A stretch of 64,000 bases of DNA from Chaunax sp. Z400 (Eukaryota; Chordata; Actinopteri; Lophiiformes; Chaunacidae), in assembly GCA_037577475.1 (NCBI GenBank), contig CM075186.1:5703501-5767500 (forward strand). Direction: 5' to 3'. The position numbers and the translations under genes are program-made. Positions 58,801-64,000 of this stretch are shown piece after piece (position 1 is the first letter of the stretch; each line of letters opens with the position of its first letter). The notes below the pieces were generated by a model. The model saw only the letters and a program-made list of their open reading frames with translations. It was not told the DNA's origin and ran no database searches.

Positions 58801-60350
58801 TTTATGATTGCGCAAGTGATGCATAGCCAACGGTGGCATTCACTTGCCCTAGGGAAACAGGCAATCCTTATCAGTGTTTATCCCGACCTCGGCACTAAAG
58901 GCTCACATATTTTATCATTTAGAAAAGCTTTTTGGCATAAAATCATTTCTGTAGAAAGTTTAAATTGTGCTGTTGCATAATTTGTTGTTATGTGATTTTG
59001 TATAAATATGCATGGGTGAAAGAATGTATAGCATCGCTTAAAACTCAAATTTAAGCTGTTAATGTGTTTGTGGTTTTAAGTAGTTTCACTAAGAGCTATG
59101 ATTCATTAAAATAGTACAGGTCTTAGCTGAAACTACTCTCGCAGCAGTTACAGTAGATGGTACAACACAGAAACACTCACCCACCTCAGTCTGAATGCCA
59201 GCTTGGCCTGTTTGCATGTCCCCCACCACCAAACAAGCATTTGAATGGAAACTTCGCCCCTCGCTTTGTTCTGACAAATTACTTGTACCCAGCATTGAAC
59301 CGAGTTAAATGAACTGTGGCGTGGCAGGGGAGACTAATCCGCCTCAAAGTCACATTCAAGGGTTTCATAAAAGAGTCGCCTTCACGCAGGCTAACTATTC
59401 ATTGCATATATATGAACCCAACATGGTGACTGAAGTGAAGTAGGTGGTAAAATGCTGCCACGTCTTGAAGCTATTCAGGTCATTAGAGTCTCTCTGAGAC
59501 ATCTGGGAACTTTCCGTTTGCTGCAGTGGATAAACCGAAGCAGATCTGAGCAGATAAATCCCATTTTGTATGCTCGAATTTGGCCAGAATTGCAAATTAC
59601 AGCAGACCATGTAGGGACAAAATGAGACATTACTCTCAACTCCCTGGTATTTATTGCATGGCTCGGAGGAGAAGGTCCTGATTATGTTATTATCTAAAAG
59701 CTTTTTTTGAGATCATAAAGTGATGGAGACCTGCAGGTCCTACGCTTGAGGTTTTCGTCTTGATAATGATTTTCCGGTTTGATGGTAATAACATCACCAA
59801 GGTCACCAACTACTGTACTATTTCAGTGAAATGTGGGGAATCTTTTCTCTGCTATATGTCTGCAAACTCCACTAGATGCACATAGATATGGAGCTGCTAG
59901 CTGCTACAGATATGCTCGCATGCAATGTTTTAAACTTGGGCTTGATGGTTCTGCTCAGGGAGGAGTTTCAAGTGCATCACAAACAGGAAACTAAAGGGAG
60001 AAAATCAGCAAAGCTCAGTAGGGATGTAAACAGTTCTGGGCCTCTAATGCTTCAAAACAGCTCAAAGATGCCAAAAGTAATTAAACACACAAACTACATT
60101 CAAACTCTTATTTGACTTATGATGCATACTTCAGAACCATTCGATTCTATCACCGTGTTTAATATTAGTTTACATGCAGACTCCACATATCCTTCCCCTT
60201 TGAAACGTTATGCTCCTCATTTACTCTTACCTCGTGACCTCAGCTGTATCAGCCAATGAACACTTATTTCGTGATAAGCTTCAAGCTCTCTGGGAAGCTG
60301 GATAAGTCTGCATGCTGCTTCTTGAAACGTCTCCCTGGTGTATAACTCGC

Positions 60351-60382
<32 letters not shown>

Positions 60383-61837
60383 ATATCTAGCCCCAGGGCT
60401 TTGGTGCATCTGTTCATCTCTTGCTCGGCCTCTGAAGACATTTGTTCAATGAAAAAGACCTTGTGTTACCGCGTTGTGGGTGTGGTGAATATTTCTACAT
60501 CTACTTTTCTACCTCTGGGTCAACTTGTATTTCTGCATTTACTTGAGTGCTATAATTAGATTTCATAACATTTCATTTGGTGCAGATGCATTTTAAATGC
60601 AGCAGATGTAATGAGGGACGTCGTTTGGACACACCTTCTCTTGAATGGGAAACTGTCCAAACCTTTGACTGCTACCGTATACGTAGGTGTGGGCCTTTGT
60701 TTTGAGGGCCTAACGTTGGTTGGACAGGGCGGAGGTACGTAACGGAATATGACAGTGTTTTTAAAGGAAAGCTCATGAGCGCACACACTGGGGAAAGTAT
60801 TAATCGAATTTACAGACATGAGCAAATTATAGTCGGTGAGAGGTTATAAAGAGAACTTCTAAAGAGAGAAAGGCAGGCTAATATAACTCTTTGTGGCTAT
60901 GAAGCATTCACAACTTCAGTTTAACAGGGCTGAGTATCAAACCTTAATGCGTAAGGAGCACAACCAAAATGTAACATCAGATATTGTGTATATTGTGTAT
61001 TGTTTTCAGACTTCTGTGTGAGCCCTCGATCATTTCTCTTGCACTGATTTGATTCGATGAACAACCAATAGGGGGTGTTTTTTCTCACCAGGAGGCACCA
61101 CAGCCAATTGAACATACTAAATCAGGCCATAAAGCTGCTGACAAGGGCCGACGAGTGCTCAACTGTGTGGGACACACTGCAAAAACTAGGCCACAGATGC
61201 TCACCAACACTGATGGCAAACTGCTAGCCGTGTGTGTAAGTGTGGCTCTGATTCTCAAGTATTTTAATTGTAGCCAAAATGGTAAAGCTTCAAACAATAC
61301 CTAACCCTCATGAGTAGCAGATTGTCTTTGTGGAAGCTCCAACCTCCGGTGTCCACTCGGCAGCAATCAGTTAGAATGTGATAATGACCCGTTTATTTAC
61401 ATCAGAGAGAAAAAGGCCTTGTAGATTAACCAAAACTTTACACTACCAAAATGTGCTTCAATTGAATTGTTTAACCTGATATGCTGTTCATAGATGTTCA
61501 TAAAATTACAATAGTGTGGGATGTACACTGGGTTATCTTAGCAAAATGCTGACATTATATTTAAAAAAAAAAATCAACCATTTCCACTGGCATAGAGAAG
61601 TTAGAGCTGTTCATAGCCACTATTTAAGAGATGTAGACTTCCAATATGGCTACTCTAGACATATAAACAAACAGTTATTGTGTCTTTTCTTACCCTGTAG
61701 CTGTGGAATAGCTCTATGGCTCGCAGGACGTCAAACTTGCGAGCCATGAGGAACTTGACAGCCAATTCCCTTGACAGCGGCGACACTCCATGCTGACTGG
61801 TCCACTTGTTGATTTCCTCCAGAAACTGTCTGGTAGC
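49690..61837 (-). CDS. ptpn9: ptpn9 gene, tyrosine phosphatase MEG2 (5'-partial, 12 coding exons)
   Basis: Twelve exons join in frame into 559 residues plus a stop. Human PTPN9 has 593, so only the first coding exon (about 25-35 residues) is missing. PTPN9 is a cytosolic phosphatase on secretory vesicles. Its N-terminal CRAL-TRIO (Sec14-like) domain binds phosphoinositides, and the C-terminal PTP domain dephosphorylates targets such as NSF (established knowledge). Seen here: a CRAL-TRIO N helix FLEEINKW; a lipid-binding fold with DPSGASIALYT, NGLVFIYDMAGSNY and FPARLKKVLIVGAPVWFRVP; a PTP domain with KNRYGDV, DYINASFMDGY, the WPD loop WPDYGVP and the P-loop VHCSAGIGRTG (catalytic Cys codon 50158-50160); and the Q-loop region RTQRAFSIQTPDQY. 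All key residues are intact. Confidence 0.96.
50136..50343 (-). CDS. ptpn9: ptpn9 catalytic exon (WPD loop and P-loop)
   Basis: Residues 428-497. TCEQRQVSHFQYLSWPDYGV carries the general-acid Asp (codon 50293-50295). PPMVVHCSAGIGRTG carries the nucleophile Cys and phosphate-binding Arg. TTCCAG acceptor and G/GTGAGA donor. Confidence 0.96.
50999..51149 (-). CDS. ptpn9: ptpn9 coding exon, PTP domain
   Basis: Residues 377-427. TDEGSRRKCGQYWPLDEGG, then HTHYNHTTLELHNTE. CTGCAG acceptor and GAG/GTACAG donor. Confidence 0.94.
51237..51315 (-). CDS. ptpn9: ptpn9 coding exon, PTP domain
   Basis: Residues 351-377. GPLERTYGDFWRMVWEQNVL, VIVMTTR. This is the PTP signature helix before the beta-hairpin. 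The acceptor GAGTAG follows a poor polypyrimidine tract. Confidence 0.93.
51583..52366. mobile_element. TTAA-type foldback MITE, copy B, in a ptpn9 intron
   Basis: The right end GTGTGAACTTTTCCTTTAA, read inverted, matches the family start, and GAATTTTCATTTTTGTG mirrors CAGAAATAAAAATGCAG near the left end. GTCCCCATC and TTCTTTAGGAGAATGCTG appear inverted in copy A. No coding capacity. Confidence 0.7.
52564..52633 (-). CDS. ptpn9: ptpn9 coding exon, PTP domain
   Basis: Residues 328-351. RSDYINASFMDGYKQRSAYI then GTQ. DYINASF is the conserved PTP motif 2. GCCACAG acceptor and CAAG/GTATGA donor. Confidence 0.95.
52739..52826 (-). CDS. ptpn9: ptpn9 coding exon, phosphotyrosine loop
   Basis: Residues 298-327. 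AVYNQEKNRYGDVLCLDQTR, then VRLKARRNE. KNRYGDV is the pTyr-recognition loop. The start at 52826 (GTCTACAG acceptor) was chosen over a nearer AG at 52811 because only it keeps frame with the previous exon. The donor GTCGGT is weak. Confidence 0.92.
53234..53550 (-). CDS. ptpn9: ptpn9 largest coding exon, linker to PTP domain
   Basis: Residues 193-298. VQMVKMAELRQHLPRDCLPQ, HLGG closes the Sec14 fold. The linker with SWNQQLLAGQNGRVDP follows, then HIPGPESMRPQELLTHLGRL, EYEELRKEPPPGTFLC. Confidence 0.95.
54039..54149 (-). CDS. ptpn9: ptpn9 coding exon, CRAL-TRIO domain
   Basis: Residues 156-192. GAFPARLKKVLIVGAPVWFR, VPYNLLSLLLKEKLRER. Core strand and helix of the Sec14 lipid pocket. CCACCAG acceptor and AGG/GTAAAT donor. 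Confidence 0.95.
54920..55025 (-). CDS. ptpn9: ptpn9 coding exon, CRAL-TRIO domain
   Basis: Residues 120-155. FETQRNGLVFIYDMAGSNYT, NFELDLSKKILNLLK. TTCACAG acceptor. The donor AAG/GTTGCA departs strongly from consensus but is the only GT in frame with the next exon. Confidence 0.94.
55140..55485 (+). mobile_element. LINE 3' end fragment in a ptpn9 intron
   Basis: The + strand reads WNSLPKHIRDCPDLSSFKSL, then LKTHLFRSAFNV and stop (55195-55293), the C-terminus of an L2/Rex-like ORF2 protein. A 3' UTR, GCGCTCTATAAATAAAAT and an ATTATT tail follow. It lies antisense to ptpn9 and is 5'-truncated. Confidence 0.75.
55799..55923 (-). CDS. ptpn9: ptpn9 coding exon, CRAL-TRIO domain
   Basis: Residues 79-120. 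SVRDPSGASIALYTAKLHHP, NHVVLQALFYLLDRAVE. ATTCCAG acceptor and AAAG/GTGAGC donor. Confidence 0.95.
56060..56385 (+). repeat. Dispersed teleost repeat, copy 4
   Basis: AAGTTTCATGGAAATTGGTT, GATCCATTCCTTTATCC and GCATAATCCTGCCGACAAAC, then AAACCTCCTCGGTAGAGATA. Same block order as copies 1-3, with two units in part. In a ptpn9 intron. Confidence 0.7.
57440..57610 (+). repeat. Dispersed teleost repeat, copy 5
   Basis: TTTCCTGCCACGTGCCCAAC, CTTCTACCAGGTGTCATGAA and AACATAACCTTCTTGGCGGA. The terminal GGCGGAG block is kept. In a ptpn9 intron. Confidence 0.7.
58294..58383 (-). CDS. ptpn9: ptpn9 coding exon, start of CRAL-TRIO domain
   Basis: Residues 49-78. ETRLKEGIVRLQPQEEPLRS, ELLSGKFTVL. TTTTCTTTAG acceptor and TTG/GTAAGA donor, phase 0. 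Confidence 0.95.
58650..58717 (+). repeat. Dispersed teleost repeat, end of copy 6
   Basis: ACAGACAAACAAACAAATAT, then GAACACATAACTTCTTCCAA and GTTGGTGGAGGTAA, the degenerate terminal part of the same family. A (CT)n stretch at 58505-58575 lies just upstream. Confidence 0.55.
60362..60382 (+). repeat. (TG)n microsatellite
   Basis: Ten TG units without interruption in a ptpn9 intron. Confidence 0.9.
61694..61837 (-). CDS. ptpn9: First ptpn9 coding exon visible in the window (CRAL-TRIO N region)
   Basis: Residues 1-48 of the visible part. ATRQFLEEINKWTSQHGVSP, LAVKFLMARKFDVLRAIELF, HSYR. GTTTCAG acceptor and AGG/GTAAGA donor. It is an internal exon: the start Met lies in an earlier exon. Confidence 0.95.
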
Positions 61838-63022
61838 CTGAAACACACACAGATGTGGTCTCAAATTTTGTACTCCTGTAATTAAAGGGTCGGACAGGGA
61901 GGAAGTGAAACTGGGCTTTAAACTCGATACATTCCTAAGAGGAAGTGGCATCTACGGCCTCACAGAGTATCTGAGGATTTTATGGCCTGGTGAGACGTCT
62001 ACGATAGAGTCTCATACGCGGCTGTACAATCTGAAGGACGAAAGGAGCCTCCTGAGTGGGTTTGCAGAGAGTAAACGGGGAGGTACAAAGTAAAATGTGT
62101 GAACTATAATTTGCACAGCCAAACAAAACTACTGGTTACACAAGCAGTTCCTCTGTTTTGCTGGTTCATTTTGTTAGTTAACCACAGCTTTGGGAAGTTT
62201 TGGCACTTTATGGAAGCCATTAAGTGACAAAAAAAACCAACAGAAATCCAGTGAATGGTTGAGGTAAAAAGAACAGGAAGTAAACTTTGTTCAGCAAAAG
62301 AAACTTTGTGAAACTGTAAAATCTGGCTGCCGCCACAGGAAAGAACCTCAGAGGAGCAGAATGGAAAACATTAACATGAAGACTGATGTTATCATGCTGC
62401 TGATTACATGGCATTCAATTCGATTATAAAGCCTAGAAAGAGTGTTTGTTCTTTAGTATCTAGTTTCATACTAAGTCTCAGTGAGACTGAAGTAACATTA
62501 CAACTTTTTACAGTTTTTAACTATGTATCAACTCTTAATTTTGTGAAAAGAATCAAATAAATATTTATTAAAAAGATGGTCTTTTAATATAACTGGCCTG
62601 TCTATGTTGTAGAAAGATGCAAATATTTCTATAATGATGATACATGACCAGTGAAAAAAGGCCCTTTTGCTAAAAATATTAAAAAAAACCTACATCAACC
62701 AGAATGCACTGCACCGGACCAATAAATGCCCTGGGGGGTTGATGCTTGTTTTTGGCTCATCTGTGTGAAACAAGACACGTTCTGGAGGACGGCTGGTAAT
62801 AAGCAATCTCATATTACAACTTAACAGAGCAGCATCACGGTTCATGTTCGATCAGCACTTCTTAGTTCGACAGTTTGATCTGAGTTTTTTTTTTTATAAT
62901 ACAGGAAGCAACATGACAGGCACTTCCTGTTCAAACGTCATACAGCAAAAAAGTTGACAAAAATACTTTTCTGAAAACATTCTAGGTCAGAAATAGCAGC
63001 TATAGAATCTTGGTTAAATCAG

Positions 63023-63063
63023 TGTATGTGTGTGTGTGTGTGTATGTGTGTGTGTGTGTGTGT
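63023..63063 (+). repeat. (TG)n microsatellite with TATG interruptions
   Basis: About 20 TG units with two A substitutions, in the ptpn9 first intron. Confidence 0.9.
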
Positions 63064-63807
63064 TGTATCATTACGTTGTACATAGTACGTGCAAACGAAC
63101 AAATGAGCTCTGGTTGGAGGCAAAATGGAGGAAAATCTAATTTGTTCATTTGCACATACTACTCATACTGTAATAATAGAAAGCTATTTAAAAATTAGAA
63201 AAGTTTCCCTTTAAGCACAAAGTTCATTAAACCTGCAATAGTTCATTTCCTGGCCACATGGGGGAAGCAGAAATAATATTTGTAAATTGATAAAATATCA
63301 GTGTTGGCAAACAGTTGCTCATTTATACATTCAGCAGATACGGAACAACATTAGCATCCATTTAGAGACTCCTCAGATCGTTTCACAGAAACAGACCTTT
63401 CTTTTTTTTTTAAACTCTGTTTTGTCTCCACCAACTCACCACATTTGGGTCTTTAGCCACTAAAAGTACCTCTGTGTTCCAGAGCCGGAGGCTAACTGTG
63501 TCTGAGTCATTTGGTACTGGAAAGGTAGAGTTTTCTAGCAGAAAACAGCTGCATGTTGTGGCTGAAATCCTCAAAATGAGAGTGGTTGGAATGAACCAAT
63601 AGAGTAATGTTGTAGACTGTTCAGGTTGATCAATACACTAAAGAATTATACAACAAACACAATGTTATAGATAAATTCATACCATACACTTCACTTGGAC
63701 ATTTGAGTGTGTTTACTATAAAGGCCTTCTACTAATTTTGAGAATAACTTATGCATTTAGCCGGCAGTCTTTCAGGAGCTTCCTGTCCTCTCTGTTCTTA
63801 TTATACA

Positions 63808-63842
63808 CCCCCCACCCTCCAGGAACCCACCCCCCACCCCCC
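63808..63842 (-). repeat. Quadruplex-type G tract on the ptpn9 sense strand
   Basis: On the minus strand five G runs of 6, 6, 3, 3 and 6 bases are separated by 1, 1, 8 and 1 bases. It is close to the right edge, in the ptpn9 first intron. Confidence 0.65.
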
Positions 63843-64000
63843 GCAGTTATCGAGTCAGCACCCAGTGAATCGTCAAAAGGTGACAGAGGAGGCAGTGAAA
63901 GCTCACGCTTTAAACACAGGGTTTCGCTTCTCTGGTGAGGCACAGCAGCGGAGGGGCATGCATGGGAGACAGGAAGTCAAGTCCTGGGACACCGCGGCTC

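Larger units (their letters stand above)
58384..61693 (-). other. Large ptpn9 intron
   Basis: A 3.3-kb intron. It contains the repeat end at 58650-58717 and a (TG)n microsatellite at 60362-60382. No additional exon or RNA gene is seen. Confidence 0.7.
61838..64000 (-). other. ptpn9 first intron, cut by the window edge
   Basis: No open frame with a Met and a donor resembling the PTPN9 N-terminus is seen on the minus strand. The region holds a long (TG)n tract and a C-rich stretch near 63.8 kb. Confidence 0.6.

Overview
This is vertebrate nuclear DNA, almost certainly from a ray-finned (probably spiny-rayed) fish. It contains widely spaced exons with GT/AG introns, vertebrate gene families in an order related to human 15q24-q25, and many repeat types typical of teleost genomes. 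Three protein-coding genes can be reconstructed exon by exon, and every internal splice phase closes.

Layout. (1) 1600-14260, + strand: crabp1, cellular retinoic acid-binding protein 1. It has four coding exons, 137 residues, a TATA promoter and a long ATG-free leader. (2) 14300-23200: intergenic, with a teleost non-autonomous repeat near 19 kb and a decayed Tc1-type transposon near 22 kb. (3) 23200-41100, - strand: sin3a, the scaffold of the SIN3-HDAC corepressor. Twenty coding exons give an intact 1272-codon frame, and a CpG-bearing promoter lies near 41.1 kb. (4) 41200-46900: intergenic, with an unassigned CpG-rich island at 43.2-44.6 kb and a LINE tail at 45.0-45.4 kb. (5) 46900-61837, - strand: ptpn9 (MEG2), a CRAL-TRIO plus tyrosine-phosphatase protein. 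Twelve coding exons (559 residues) are present. The first coding exon was not found and probably lies beyond the right edge of the window.

The three genes do not form an operon or a single pathway. crabp1 buffers and delivers retinoic acid. sin3a assembles a histone deacetylase complex, which is used among others by retinoid-receptor corepressors. ptpn9 acts on secretory vesicles. sin3a and ptpn9 are neighbours in the same orientation in human as well (established knowledge).

I found no clearly new biological system. The most notable unexplained structures are: a 43-bp hairpin with perfect 19-bp arms in a sin3a intron; an inverted TTAATGGGA pair just upstream of the crabp1 TATA box; the unassigned CpG island with a perfect GTCACGTGAC palindrome; a possible + strand first exon inside sin3a intron 1; two strong G-quadruplex-type tracts; and several multi-copy TTAA-flanked or hairpin-ended repeat families.
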